Assembly: GCA_963718315.1 (NCBI GenBank)
Contig: CAVQZC010000010.1
Location: forward strand, 62,001 to 126,000
Direction: 5' to 3'
Length of the DNA: 64,000 bases
DNA from: CAVQZC01 sp963718315
Lineage (GTDB): Bacteria; Actinomycetota; Thermoleophilia; Gaiellales; JAICJC01
Below, piece after piece: positions 26,051-34,568 of the stretch (its first letter is position 1; the number at the start of each line of letters is the position of its first letter). The notes under the pieces are model-generated. The model was not told the origin of the DNA and made no database searches. It saw nothing but the letters and a program-made list of their open reading frames with translations. The position numbers and the translations under genes were made by a program.

Positions 26051-27200
26051 TCACGACGTGTACTTGACGACGTACAGCTTGGCCGCCGCCGGCGCTGACA
26101 GCTGGAACGGATCGGTGTCGAAGTTCGCCGACAGGATCGGCGACCCCGACGCCATCTTCCCGGTGTACGTCGATTGCGTGTAGGTGTGCTTCGTGTTGGA
26201 CTCGTCCTTGCACGACCCGCTGGTCTTCTTCGGCGCCTTGTTCGACGTGAACGTCGCCGTGCCCGTCATGAACGGATCTCCCGTCGTCTTGACCGTCGCC
26301 GTCGCGCCGGTGGGACTGGTCGTCGGCGCCGGTAGGTCGGTGCCCTTCACCCCCGCGATGACGGTGTGCTGGATGGACTCCGATCCGCTGGTGGACGACT
26401 CGAAGGCGCCCTCGAACGCGTCGGAGTCCCCGTAGTCATTCGCGAACGACAAGCGCGCCGCAGGAGCTGGCATTGCCGACCTCGATGTCCCGGTACCTGG
26501 GCAGATCGGTACCGAGCTTCGCCGCCGCCGCCCTTGCGACCCGGGGTCGTAGAAGAACGACCGCCGTCTTGGGCTTGGTCGTCACCGTTCCGACAGAAGG
26601 GCGACGTGCCGGACACGAGGGAGAACTGCGACACCTTGACGGTGCCGTTCGAGCAACGACCTGGTCTCCCGTGGTGCCGTTCTGCAGACTTCCAGGGCGG
26701 CGACCGTGTTCGAGCGTTGACTTGTAGGCGATGCTCACGGCGCTCGGCGCGATCGCCGCGGTGGCCTTCAGGGCAGCGGTCTTGCCGTTCGTCGCGCCGT
26801 AGCGTGAAGCTGATCCCCGACGCGGGCGCAAAGGCGTAGTCGTGGTTCTGGTCGCCGAAGAGCTTCCCGGTCCCCTGGCGGTCGAAATCGACGTCGAGCT
26901 CGGGCTGGTTACCGGGAGAGCTGAGGTCCTGGTCACGTTGACCGTCATCTGGTAGACGACGGAGTTGATGGTGACGTCGACGGGGTCGGTGCTAAAGGTC
27001 GCGAACGGCGGGTCGTACGAGGCGGCCGTCGCCGCGGGAGCCACACCGGCGAAGCCGTGCACCGCAGCCACGACTCGGGGCGTGTGGGACGCCGGAGCTG
27101 CCCATGCGCTTGCGGCGCCGAAGCCGAGCAGCACCACACACCCGCCGACGCCGAGCATCCAGCGTCGCGTGCGACCTGTCATCCCCAACGGTGCGTTCAC
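26051..27200 (-). pseudogene. Secreted protein gene broken by several frameshifts
   Basis: The N-terminal frame (start ATG 27200) gives a clean signal peptide (MLGVGGCVVLLGFGAASAWA) and a mature start to about 26900. Sensible protein then jumps between frames: ELDVDFDRQGTG and YAFAPASGISFTLR in one frame (26900-26800), KTAALKATAAIAP back in the first, CSNGTVKVSQFSLVSGTSPFC in another (26660-26590), then KTAVV and YRDIEVGNASSCG in the first. The last 140 codons, from about 26470, are in a third frame (RLSFANDYGDSDAFEG to LYVVKYTS). At least five indels are needed within 500 bp. Either the gene has decayed or this stretch is badly sequenced; the intact end segments and unchanged composition favour very recent loss or error. 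Function unknown. Confidence 0.75.
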
Positions 27201-27277
27201 CCCGGACCCCTCTCCCTCTCTTACGCAGAAACTGCAGAGCGCTCAGAGTGTAAGCGACCGCACGCAGGTTGGCAATG

Positions 27278-27916
27278 CTACCGAAACGCCGCGCGGCGCC
27301 TGGCGGCGTCGGACCAGCGGAGCCGCAGGGTGAGGGCGGCGGCCGTCGCCAGCGCCAGCACGGCGATCAGCAGCCAGATCAGAACGGGCCGCGACGAGCG
27401 CAGCGACTGCAGGTTCGAGTGGGCGGTCTGCGTATCGAGCTGCTGCTGACGGCCAACGGCCGACCGCATGCTCGATGCAAGTCGCTGGACGCGAGCGTTC
27501 GAATCGACGACGGCCTGTCCATCGCTGGCGGCGGTGGCGGCCACCAGTTGGTGAATCTGCGTATCGAGCAGGTGGGCCTCGACCCGCAGGCGGGCGGCAA
27601 CCGCCGGCGCGCCCGTGTCCACGCGCGCGGCCAGCGCCAGCACCCAGACCCGGGTGCGCGTGCTGAGAGCAAGCAGTTCCTTCTGCGAGGTTGCCGTCGG
27701 CTGGATCACGTTGTTCAGCTCCGCCAGCTGGAGCACGGTGATCGCCTGCGCAACCGCCGCATCGCTCTGGGCGCCCGCCGCAGCGGCCTGAGCATCCGCA
27801 GCGCCGCTTCGCACCGACATCACCTCCCAGGCGCAGAGCGCAACTGCGAGCACGCCGGCGGTGAGCGCCAGGCGGGCCGCGGTGCGGTAGACGGAGCCGG
27901 CGGAGGCGTGTCTCAC
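27278..27916 (-). CDS. Bitopic four-helix-bundle sensor-like membrane protein
   Basis: A 212-residue product with membrane helices at about residues 13-32 and 181-199. The roughly 145 residues between are Ala/Gln-rich, nearly all helical and would lie outside the membrane, like the ligand-binding four-helix bundle (4HB_MCP type) of chemoreceptors. The cytosolic tail is only about 12 residues, so there is no output domain; it must act through a partner. Its start overlaps the stop of the preceding operon gene by 4 nt (ATGA-type). Last gene of the ECF sigma operon. Confidence 0.65.
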   Translation of the reverse strand: MRHASAGSVYRTAARLALTAGVLAVALCAWEVMSVRSGAADAQAAAAGAQSDAAVAQAITVLQLAELNNVIQPTATSQKELLALSTRTRVWVLALAARVDTGAPAVAARLRVEAHLLDTQIHQLVAATAASDGQAVVDSNARVQRLASSMRSAVGRQQQLDTQTAHSNLQSLRSSRPVLIWLLIAVLALATAAALTLRLRWSDAARRRAAFR

Positions 27917-28341
27917 GGGACGTAGTACCCGATGGTCACGCTGCGGATATCGACGGTGTTCGGGCCCTGGATCGCGATGGTGACCCGCACGGAGGTTGTC
28001 GAGGGCCGGGTCAGGGCCTGATGGTAGGCGCCCACCGACGGCGACCCGGCCGTGCGGTCGACCGTGAGGGCCACCGAGCCGATGATCGTCGAGGGCACCT
28101 TGTACGAGTAGCGGACAACGGCCCGGGCGCCCGACGGGCAGCTGATCCGCAGATCGCTCGGAGTCGACACCTCCGGCGCGAACGAGCAGGACGGACCGGC
28201 CCGGTACGAGGTCTTCTCGCCGCCCCGGATCTGGGTGCGCCAGACCTTGGCGGCCGCGACGGACGCGGTCAGGGCGAGCAGAGCGAGCGCCAGCGGGACG
28301 GCCACGATCACGATCCGGCGGATCGGCCTCAGGTCACCCAC
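27913..28341 (-). CDS. Membrane-anchored extracytoplasmic protein, paralogous to the anti-sigma-like gene
   Basis: A 142-residue product with one N-terminal membrane anchor or signal (residues 9-31) and an extracytoplasmic domain of about 110 residues. The domain repeats that of the upstream gene product: a Cys about 20 residues after the membrane, then DLRISCPSGARAVVRY (compare TLRLSCPAATSSAIVRY) and the end VDIRSVTIGYY (compare VDIRSVSIGFY). The two conserved Cys could form a disulfide. It overlaps the gene before it by 8 nt. Function unknown; it may compete with or bind the anti-sigma-like protein. Confidence 0.7.
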   Translation of the reverse strand: MGDLRPIRRIVIVAVPLALALLALTASVAAAKVWRTQIRGGEKTSYRAGPSCSFAPEVSTPSDLRISCPSGARAVVRYSYKVPSTIIGSVALTVDRTAGSPSVGAYHQALTRPSTTSVRVTIAIQGPNTVDIRSVTIGYYVP

Positions 28342-29038
28342 GCCCGTAGAACCCGATGCTGACGCTGCGGATGTCGACCACGCCCCTGCCGTTCATGCGG
28401 ACAGTGAGCTGCAGGCGTCCCTTCGCCACCCGGCTGATCGACGTGCGCAGCAACCCAGAGGCGGTGGGGCCGGTCTCGACCGCGAACGTGGGGACTCCGG
28501 CACGCGCTCCCGTGACCGCGAACTCGTAGCGCACGATCGCGCTCGACGTGGCGGCCGGACAGCTCAGGCGGAGCGTCCCCGAGCTCGGCTCGCGCGCAGG
28601 CCGGCACGACCCCGACACGGAGGCCGGGTCGGCCCCCGGCAGGTAGCGCGTCTGCCAACGGGTCGCGCCGGCGGCCGCCGGCGGCGGGCTCTGCTCGAGC
28701 ATGGTGTTGACCGCCTGCCTGATGCTCGAGGTCGAGACCGGAAGCACGTCGGCATAGGACGCGCCCGCCGCAAGCACCAGCGCGACCGCCGCGAGCAGGG
28801 CCACCAGACGCACCGTGTGATGCGCCCGGCGCGCCGGGCGCACGACGGCGGGCGGCCGGATCGCCTCCGACTCCCGGTCGCCCCGCGCAGCCGCCAGCAG
28901 CTGGGCGACCGGCGCGTAGCCTGGCGGCGCGTCGGCAGACGACACCAGGCCGCCGAGCATCCGGTCGGCGGTGTCCTCGTCGAGCAGATCGGGGGAGACG
29001 TGATCCACGCTGGTCCTGAGAACGCGGCCGAGCCTCAC
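28334..29038 (-). CDS. Putative anti-sigma-type membrane protein of the ECF operon
   Basis: A 234-residue product with a cytosolic N-terminal part of about 74 residues, one membrane helix (75-95) and an extracytoplasmic domain ending VDIRSVSIGFY. It starts inside the last codons of the ECF sigma gene, the usual place for an anti-sigma factor. The N-part lacks the H-x3-C-x2-C zinc motif, so it is not a ZAS-type anti-sigma; a role in holding the sigma factor is inferred from position and topology. Its outer domain is shared with the next gene product. Confidence 0.65.
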   Translation of the reverse strand: MRLGRVLRTSVDHVSPDLLDEDTADRMLGGLVSSADAPPGYAPVAQLLAAARGDRESEAIRPPAVVRPARRAHHTVRLVALLAAVALVLAAGASYADVLPVSTSSIRQAVNTMLEQSPPPAAAGATRWQTRYLPGADPASVSGSCRPAREPSSGTLRLSCPAATSSAIVRYEFAVTGARAGVPTFAVETGPTASGLLRTSISRVAKGRLQLTVRMNGRGVVDIRSVSIGFYGRG

Positions 29039-29577
29039 CTCGTTTCACCGCCCTCGCCCAGCTCCCGGGCCAGCCGCCGAAGGGCGCGGTGCTGGAGCAC
29101 GCGCACGGTCGCCGCCGGGCGGTCGGTGATCAGCGCCACCTCGGCGGCCGAGAACCCTCCGATCACGCGGAGCAGGACGATCTCGGCCTGCTCGCGCGGC
29201 AGGCTCTCGAGGATCGCCGCCACCGCCTCCGACGACGCCGATTCCTCGAACGCCGGATCTTCGCTGCCGTGACCGGCGATGTCCGAATGCTCTGGCTCGC
29301 GGAGCACGACCAGCCGCCGCCAGCCGCGCCGGTGGTGGTCGATCACGCGACGGCGCGCGGTGACGTACAGCCAGCGCCGGAACTCGTCGTCGGTGCCGTT
29401 GAACCGTGGCAGCGCGCCCAGCACCTCGGTCCAGGCGACGGACGCGATGTCCTCGGCGTACGCGGGCGTAAACGCACTCAGGTAGCGGACGAGCCCAGGC
29501 TGGACCTGGGCGTACAGACGCTCGAGCCGCTCCCGGCTCGTGCGGAGCTCGCCCTCCCGGACGGAGTCGTCGTCCAC
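29035..29577 (-). CDS. ECF-type RNA polymerase sigma factor
   Basis: A 180-residue product with region 2 (about 22-90; AEDIASVAWTEVL in 2.2 and FRRWLYVTARRRVIDHHRR in 2.3/2.4) and region 4 (about 120-175; LPREQAEIVLLRVIGGFSAAEVA and the recognition-helix part RPAATVRVLQHRALRRL). No extra C-terminal domain. It is the first gene of a four-gene operon, all overlapping. It would direct RNA polymerase to a small regulon in response to an envelope signal. The 200-bp gap to the divergent secreted-protein gene should hold its promoter; I could not assign an ECF-type -35 (AAC core). Confidence 0.9.
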   Translation of the reverse strand: MDDDSVREGELRTSRERLERLYAQVQPGLVRYLSAFTPAYAEDIASVAWTEVLGALPRFNGTDDEFRRWLYVTARRRVIDHHRRGWRRLVVLREPEHSDIAGHGSEDPAFEESASSEAVAAILESLPREQAEIVLLRVIGGFSAAEVALITDRPAATVRVLQHRALRRLARELGEGGETR

Positions 29578-29777
29578 CCGGCAAGTATCCCCCTTTCGCG
29601 GTGGAGAACAAGGTCACGGATGGTGAACGTCGCGTGAATCGCACAGCTGATTGCCCCAGGCTGAAACGCGCGGCAGCCCTGGTGCGATGTCCTCGTCAGC
29701 ATGCGCTGATCGATCCGGCCGGAAACCCATCCTTCGGAGCACCAGCTCCGTGTCACCATCCCGTTGGGGGAGGAGCG

Positions 29778-30269
29778 ATGAAGAAACTTGGTGCCATCAC
29801 AACCGTCGTGGCGTTGCTTGCGATCGCGAGCCAGGGTGTCGCGCAGGCCCACGTCATCGGCAACCACATCCGGCCGCACCAGCTGTTCATGGGACTGGTC
29901 AACGGCCGGCCGGGGATCGTCACGCCGGTGGTGATCAAGGTCGTCTGCCCGGGGCCGGGACAGCCGGGTCAGACCGGCCATCCGGTCGCCGGCCAGACCG
30001 TCGCCGTCATCCCGACGGCGACCGTCGACAGCCGCGACGGGTACACCGGCCACGACCACAGGATCGGCGCGTTCTTCGGGGCGCTGCCGCCGTCGGCGGG
30101 GTCCTCAACCTACGTCCTGCTGCGGCGCTACGGCGTGCACCGGCGGATCCCGACGACGGTGCTGTTCCCGTGCTCGGGCACCGGTCGCGTGAACTTCCTG
30201 CCGCTGCCACTCGACCCCACGTCGCGGGACAGCTACGTGCCGGTCGTCTACGAGAACGTGGCGGTCTGA
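29778..30269 (+). CDS. Small secreted protein, unknown
   Basis: A 163-residue product starting at an ATG with the site GGGGGAGGAGCG. Signal peptide at residues 1-24 (VVALLAIASQGVAQA). The mature part is rich in G, P, V and H (VIGNHIRPH, GHPVAGQTVAV, TGHDHRIGAFFG), with two Cys about 110 residues apart. The repeated His could bind metal, but no family is recognised. Divergent from the ECF operon, and a candidate target of it. Confidence 0.7.
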   Translation: MKKLGAITTVVALLAIASQGVAQAHVIGNHIRPHQLFMGLVNGRPGIVTPVVIKVVCPGPGQPGQTGHPVAGQTVAVIPTATVDSRDGYTGHDHRIGAFFGALPPSAGSSTYVLLRRYGVHRRIPTTVLFPCSGTGRVNFLPLPLDPTSRDSYVPVVYENVAV

Positions 30270-30283
30270 CCGCTGAGCACAGA

Positions 30284-30321
30284 GGGCCGCTCGCGGGGCA
30301 CTGCGCCCGCGGGAGCGGCCC
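30284..30321. terminator. Bidirectional terminator hairpin
   Basis: Stem 30284-30297 with 30306-30321 (9 bp plus 5 bp around a GG bulge), loop 30298-30305, between the convergent secreted-protein and aminopeptidase genes. Confidence 0.8.
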
Positions 30322-30325
30322 CCGT

Positions 30326-31579
30326 CTAGATCCGCCATTCGCCGCCGGTGATCAGCACCCGCTGCTTGCCGCTGGGCAGCGTTGCCGTGACCTCGAAGTC
30401 CGGCGTTCCGATCATCACGTCGATGTGGAGCTGGGCGTGGTTGATGCCACCCTTCTTGCCGGGCTCGCGCGCGACTCCGAAGCCCGAGCCGAACGCGATG
30501 TGGCAGGCCGCGTTCTCATCGAGGAGGGTGTTGTAGTAGACGCGCCCGCTGGATCCGATCCGGGAGCTGCCGTCGACCAGCGCCACCTCTCCCAGCCGCC
30601 GCGCGTTGGGCTCGGAGTCGAGAAAGGCAGCCAGCAGCTTGCGGTCGGCCTCACGCTTGCACTCCAGCCGCACCAGCCGGCCGCCGCGGAACTCTCCGGC
30701 GATGCCCTCGAACATCCGTCCGTGGAACGAGAGCGGCATCGAGCAGCGGAACGGCCCCTCGGCCACCCCCGCCTTGGGGCTCGTGAAGACCTCTTCGGTG
30801 GGGATGTTCGGGCAGGTGACGTGTCCGTACTTGAGCTCGCGGCCCCCGCCGATCCAGACCGTGCCCGGCGAGAGGCCGACGGTCAGGTCCGTCCCGGGGC
30901 CACGGAGCCGGAGCGCGGTCGGGGCCAGCTTCGTCAGCGCGCGCCCGCGGCGCCGCAGCGCGCGTGCGTGCGCGGTCCATCCCTTGTGCCCGGGCGGATC
31001 GTTCTTCCCCATCCGGCAGAACTCGAGCAGGTCGCGCGCAAGCCGGCGCTGCGCGCGCTGCGTCTCGACGCCGGGAAAGACCTGAGCCGCCCACAGGGGG
31101 GTCGGGAAGGCGCAACCCGACCACCGCACCCCACCGTCCAGCATTGCCTTGATGAACTGCTTGTTGTCCTGGGCCGGGCGCTGGAGCTCGAGCGCCACGC
31201 GATCGGGCGGAAGCCCGTCGAAGACGCCCGGGTCGGATTCGCCGGTGGTGCCCAGGGTGGCGGCGGTGGGCCGCTGGAGCTCCCGGTAGCGGGCCGCTGA
31301 CCAGGGGGGCAACGCGCCCAGGTCGTCAGGCTTCTTCCCGTACCGCACCCGGGCGGCCTGAGCACGCGGCTCGGAGTAGCTGACCTCGACCGTCTGTGCT
31401 CCTGCCCGGTACGCCGCCTCGGTCAGGGCTACCGCCAGCACCCGGTGAGCGACCGGAGTGCGGATATCCAGCACATCTCCTGCGCGGGTGTCGACCCCGG
31501 CCTGCACCACGCAATCGGCGTAGCGCTCCAGCTCGCGGCCGAACGGATTGAAGTCGCCAGTCGGGGAGGTGGTCGACAT
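30326..31579 (-). CDS. M29-family (thermophilic) aminopeptidase
   Basis: A 417-residue cytosolic metallopeptidase. The M29 ligand motifs are in order in the C-terminal domain: N-I-P-T-E-E-V-F-T-S-P (metal-ligand and catalytic Glu region), the later G-E-V-A-L-V-D Glu, N-T-L-L-D-E-N-A-A-C-H-I-A-F-G with its His, and the closing H-A-Q-L-H-I-D-V-M-I-G with His and Asp. M29 enzymes (AmpS, PepS, AmpT) remove N-terminal residues with two metal ions. Length is normal. A TAGGCT -10 box (31589-31594, minus strand) lies 9 nt before the ATG. Confidence 0.92.
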   Translation of the reverse strand: MSTTSPTGDFNPFGRELERYADCVVQAGVDTRAGDVLDIRTPVAHRVLAVALTEAAYRAGAQTVEVSYSEPRAQAARVRYGKKPDDLGALPPWSAARYRELQRPTAATLGTTGESDPGVFDGLPPDRVALELQRPAQDNKQFIKAMLDGGVRWSGCAFPTPLWAAQVFPGVETQRAQRRLARDLLEFCRMGKNDPPGHKGWTAHARALRRRGRALTKLAPTALRLRGPGTDLTVGLSPGTVWIGGGRELKYGHVTCPNIPTEEVFTSPKAGVAEGPFRCSMPLSFHGRMFEGIAGEFRGGRLVRLECKREADRKLLAAFLDSEPNARRLGEVALVDGSSRIGSSGRVYYNTLLDENAACHIAFGSGFGVAREPGKKGGINHAQLHIDVMIGTPDFEVTATLPSGKQRVLITGGEWRI

Positions 31580-31687
31580 CCGCCGTGCAGCCTATCGCCG
31601 GACGCCGGGCGCCGCCACGGCAGGTTAACGCCGGACGCCAGTTGCACGCCGGCCGTCACCGCTCTGTAACAAGTTGGCGCGGCGACT

Positions 31688-31709
31688 GTTTACGGAGCGT
31701 TCACTCGCC
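31688..31709 (+). promoter_or_regulatory. PHO-box-like direct repeat
   Basis: Two adjoining 11-nt units, GTTTACGGAGC (31688-31698) and GTTCACTCGCC (31699-31709), match the GTTCAC-type direct repeats bound by PhoP in actinobacteria. A further weak unit (GTTACACGCCT, 31733-31743) follows. The site is about 170 bp upstream of the PstS-like gene. Confidence 0.55.
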
Positions 31710-31875
31710 GGTCTATTGCGGTTCGTGGTCGGGTTACACGCCTCAGATACGACATGTTCTGCGGCGCAGATGTCGGTGCCGTGTCACCGGGGGATGGAGG
31801 TGTGCAGCAAGGACGACAGAGCACGCTGGTGAGCTTGTGACACGAAACCGTTGTTCAAAATGGAGGATATGAGAG

Positions 31876-33111
31876 TTGTCTCTGCGAAAAAAGTTCTCGC
31901 TCACGACCGGCCTGGTCGTGGTCGCGCTGCTCGCGGCGTCGAGCGTGGCCTGGGCGGCCACCCAGACCTCGAGCCAGATCATCATCGGCAGCGGCTCAGA
32001 CACCACGGAGTGGATGATGCAGTCGCTGGGCGACCTGTACTCAAACGCGCCGGGGTGCAATCAGCTCAGCAGCCCGCAGGTTCTGAACGCGACGTGCCCG
32101 AACTCCGGTTCGGAAAATCGGGCGGACTTCGTCAACTACTTCCACGACATGATCGTGCAGCGGTACTTCCTGGGCTCCGGCGGCGGCATCAACCAGCTCT
32201 GCCAGCAGGGGCTCGCGAAGGTTGCAGGGATCGAGTTCGCGCGCTCGTCCCGCGTTCCGCTCCCGGCATCCGCCGGCGGCTCGGACTGCACCGGCCTGCA
32301 CTTCGTCGGTTTCGCGCGTGACGGCATCGCGTGGGAGTGCTGGCCGTCTGCAACCGGGAGCGGTTGCGGCAGCATGGCCAGCCTCAACCTAACGACCACC
32401 CAGCTGAAGCAGATCTTCGTGAGCTGCACCGTGACCAACTGGAACCAGGTCGGCGGCAGCAACGTCGCGATGGATCCCTACGTCGCCCAGGCCAACTCCG
32501 GCACCGGCGTCACGTGGGCCTCTGCCATGGGCGTCCAACTGGCTTCGGGTCAGGCGCTGACCAACTGCGTCCACAACCCGAACAACCCGGGCCAGCCTGG
32601 CTCGAACGTGTCGCCTGAGAACACCAACAACCTCGTCGACGCCAACGGCGACCAGGCAAACGCGATCTTCTACTACTCGGTGGGCGTGTACCACAGGACG
32701 TACGGCGCCACCAGCTTCACGGGTAGCGACGGAAGCGCGCTTGGTGAGATCAACGGCAAGAAGGCGACCAACACGGCCATCTCCAGCGGCACGTTCCCGG
32801 TCAGCCGGTACCTGTTCAACGTGTACTGCGCCGGCGATCCGACCAACGCCAACAAGTGCGGCAACGATACCGCCGCTGCACCTGACGTGAAGAACTTCGT
32901 CGGTGAGAACGGGTTCATCTGCAAGAACGAGAGTGGCTTCAACAACACTCACGGCAACCCTATCCTCGATCCTCTCACGGGCGGCGCCTACCGTTCGGCC
33001 CAGGTTAGCGGTAAGCCGAAGGGGGAGATTCCTGCGTCCATCACCACGTTCGGCTTCGTGCCGCTCGTGAAGCAGGCTGACAACACCTACTGCAAGACGT
33101 TTACGACCTAG
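31876..33111 (+). CDS. PstS-like secreted substrate-binding protein
   Basis: A 411-residue product with a signal peptide (1-28, LTTGLVVVALLAASSVAWA). The mature N-terminus, IIIGSGSDTTEWMMQSL, followed by a P-G-C, is typical of actinobacterial phosphate-binding PstS-type proteins, and later G-T-G-V-T-W and TTFGFVPL fit the periplasmic-binding fold. There is no lipobox Cys at the cleavage site, so it is probably freely secreted. The TTG at 31876 is preceded by TGGAGGATATGAGA and is the best start. No pstCAB genes are adjacent; the PHO-box-like repeat upstream supports phosphate control. About ten Cys are unusual for PstS. Confidence 0.72.
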   Translation: MSLRKKFSLTTGLVVVALLAASSVAWAATQTSSQIIIGSGSDTTEWMMQSLGDLYSNAPGCNQLSSPQVLNATCPNSGSENRADFVNYFHDMIVQRYFLGSGGGINQLCQQGLAKVAGIEFARSSRVPLPASAGGSDCTGLHFVGFARDGIAWECWPSATGSGCGSMASLNLTTTQLKQIFVSCTVTNWNQVGGSNVAMDPYVAQANSGTGVTWASAMGVQLASGQALTNCVHNPNNPGQPGSNVSPENTNNLVDANGDQANAIFYYSVGVYHRTYGATSFTGSDGSALGEINGKKATNTAISSGTFPVSRYLFNVYCAGDPTNANKCGNDTAAAPDVKNFVGENGFICKNESGFNNTHGNPILDPLTGGAYRSAQVSGKPKGEIPASITTFGFVPLVKQADNTYCKTFTT

Positions 33112-33137
33112 GCAGCACGAGCTGGGCGAGACGCGTT

Positions 33138-33175
33138 CGCCGGGCGGGAGGGCCACCAGGCTCTCCCGCCCGGCG
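33138..33175. terminator. Bidirectional terminator hairpin
   Basis: A perfect 13-bp stem (33138-33150 with 33163-33175) and a 12-nt loop, followed by a short T-stretch, between the PstS-like gene and the convergent response regulator gene. Confidence 0.85.
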
Positions 33176-33204
33176 GCGTTTCGGGGGTCGACCGGTCGTG
33201 GGGG

Positions 33205-33942
33205 TCAGGAAGCGGCTTGCGTGGGACCGGCGGTGAGCGAGCTGTCGAGCAGCCGGTAGCCGACGCCGCGCACCGTGACCAGGTGCTGAGGAGCGCGCGG
33301 GTCGGCCTCGATCAGCCGCCGCAGGCGCATGACGTGAACGTCGAGCGTGCGCGAGTCGCCGAGCGGCTCCCCGCCCCACAGCTCGGCGATCAGAAACTCC
33401 CGGGTGAGCAGCCGGCGGGGGCGCTCCATGAAGGCGCGCAGCAGATCGAACTCCCGCGGCCGCAGCCGTACCCGCGCTCCGCGCACGGTGGTCTCGTGGC
33501 GGCTCAGATCCATCTCCACCGGGCCCACCCGCAGCAGCGTGGGGTCGGCCGGCGCACCGGCGATCGCCGCCCGGCGGATCATCGCCCGCACGCGCCAGAC
33601 GAGCTCGGGAACCGAGAACGGCTTCGTCATGTAACCGTCGGCTCCCAGCTCGAGCCCGGTTACGCGGTCGGCCTCGGATCCTCTGCAGGTGAGGATCAGG
33701 ATCGGCACGTTGGACTCCCTGCGGATCAGGCGGCAGACGTCGAAGCCCGTCATCCCCGGCAGCACCAGGTCGAGGAGCACCAGCGTCGGCCGGTCGTGAC
33801 GGACGGCCTCGATCGCCGACGCGCCGTCGCCGGACAGGCTGACACGGAACCCCTCTCGCTCGAGCGAGTACCGGAGGCTCTCGGCGAGAGCGTTGTCGTC
33901 CTCGACCAGCAGAACCGAGCGGTCAGCGATCCCGGTTGACAC
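33205..33942 (-). CDS. OmpR/PhoP-family response regulator (orphan)
   Basis: A receiver domain (residues about 7-120: V-E-D-D acid pocket, phospho-acceptor Asp in LLDLVLPG, the T and the K in T-K-P-F) is joined to an OmpR-type winged helix (about 150-235, LRPREFDLLRAF and SRTLDVHVMRLRRLIE, VRGVGYRL). I chose the GTG at 33942 (VSTGIADRSV) because longer starts add 45 residues that do not look like protein and run into the divergent gene. No histidine kinase is adjacent. Its nearness to a PHO-box-controlled gene makes it a candidate phosphate regulator (PhoP/RegX3-like), but this is inference. Confidence 0.87.
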   Translation of the reverse strand: MSTGIADRSVLLVEDDNALAESLRYSLEREGFRVSLSGDGASAIEAVRHDRPTLVLLDLVLPGMTGFDVCRLIRRESNVPILILTCRGSEADRVTGLELGADGYMTKPFSVPELVWRVRAMIRRAAIAGAPADPTLLRVGPVEMDLSRHETTVRGARVRLRPREFDLLRAFMERPRRLLTREFLIAELWGGEPLGDSRTLDVHVMRLRRLIEADPRAPQHLVTVRGVGYRLLDSSLTAGPTQAAS

Positions 33943-34075
33943 CACGCCAAGTGTCACACGCCTGGGAGCAAGCAATCGGAGACGAACCGGTGAAAGTGTG
34001 GAGATCGCCATCCGGATCTCACACGACCGCCGTGCCAGGCGTTTGATCGATGAGACGCCGAACGAGGAGCCCACC

Positions 34076-34513
34076 ATGCAGATCCAGATTCACGCGCTGC
34101 CCGGCGGAGAGCCGGCGCCCCATCCCACCCAGACCATCGTCGTCGCCGACGAGGCCGACGCGTTTCCGTGCCGGCGCTGCATGACCGATGCCCAGCCCGG
34201 CGACCGGCTGCTTCTGCTCCCCTACGACCCATTCGGGGCCGAGAGCCCCTACACCGGCCACGGGCCGATCTTCGTCCACGCCGACGGGTGTGAACCGTTT
34301 CGCCAGAACGGCGAGGTGCCCGAGCAGCTGCGGCGGCGGTTGCTGGCGATCCGCGCCTACGACAGGAACGCGATGATGATCGGCTCGGACGTCGTCGACG
34401 GGACATTCATGGAGGGAGCGGCCCACCGCCTGCTGGACGTCCCCGGAGCCGCCTACGCCCACGTGCACTACGCACGTGCCGGCTGCTTCGCGTGCCGGGT
34501 GGAGCGCGGCTGA
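34076..34513 (+). CDS. DUF1203 family protein
   Basis: A 145-residue cytosolic protein matching DUF1203: the C-R-R-C pair in P-C-R-R-C-M-T-D, then G-D-R-L-L-L-L-P-Y-D-P-F, then the tail with Y-A-H-V-H-Y-A-R-A-G-C-F. The Cys and His could bind a metal. Function unknown. The ATG at 34076 has GAGGAG 6 nt upstream. Ends at a strong two-part terminator. Confidence 0.85.
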   Translation: MQIQIHALPGGEPAPHPTQTIVVADEADAFPCRRCMTDAQPGDRLLLLPYDPFGAESPYTGHGPIFVHADGCEPFRQNGEVPEQLRRRLLAIRAYDRNAMMIGSDVVDGTFMEGAAHRLLDVPGAAYAHVHYARAGCFACRVERG

Positions 34514-34521
34514 CAGGGGCG

Positions 34522-34553
34522 AGGCCCCGAGCCTGCGTACAGGCCCGGGGCCT
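34522..34553. terminator. Bidirectional terminator, nested hairpin
   Basis: Outer stem 34522-34529/34546-34553 (8 bp) and inner stem GCCTG/CAGGC (34531-34535/34540-34544) with a CGTA loop. Confidence 0.8.
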
Positions 34554-34568
34554 TAGCCGCGCGTTGGG

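Noticed and set aside
26436..27200. Intact 254-codon secreted protein gene
   Set aside because: Its second half is low-complexity Arg/Ser/Pro sequence, while the other two frames carry better protein; treated as a broken gene.
31783..31860. Further PHO-box units closer to the PstS-like gene
   Set aside because: GTGTCACC and similar words occur, but not with the 11-nt spacing.
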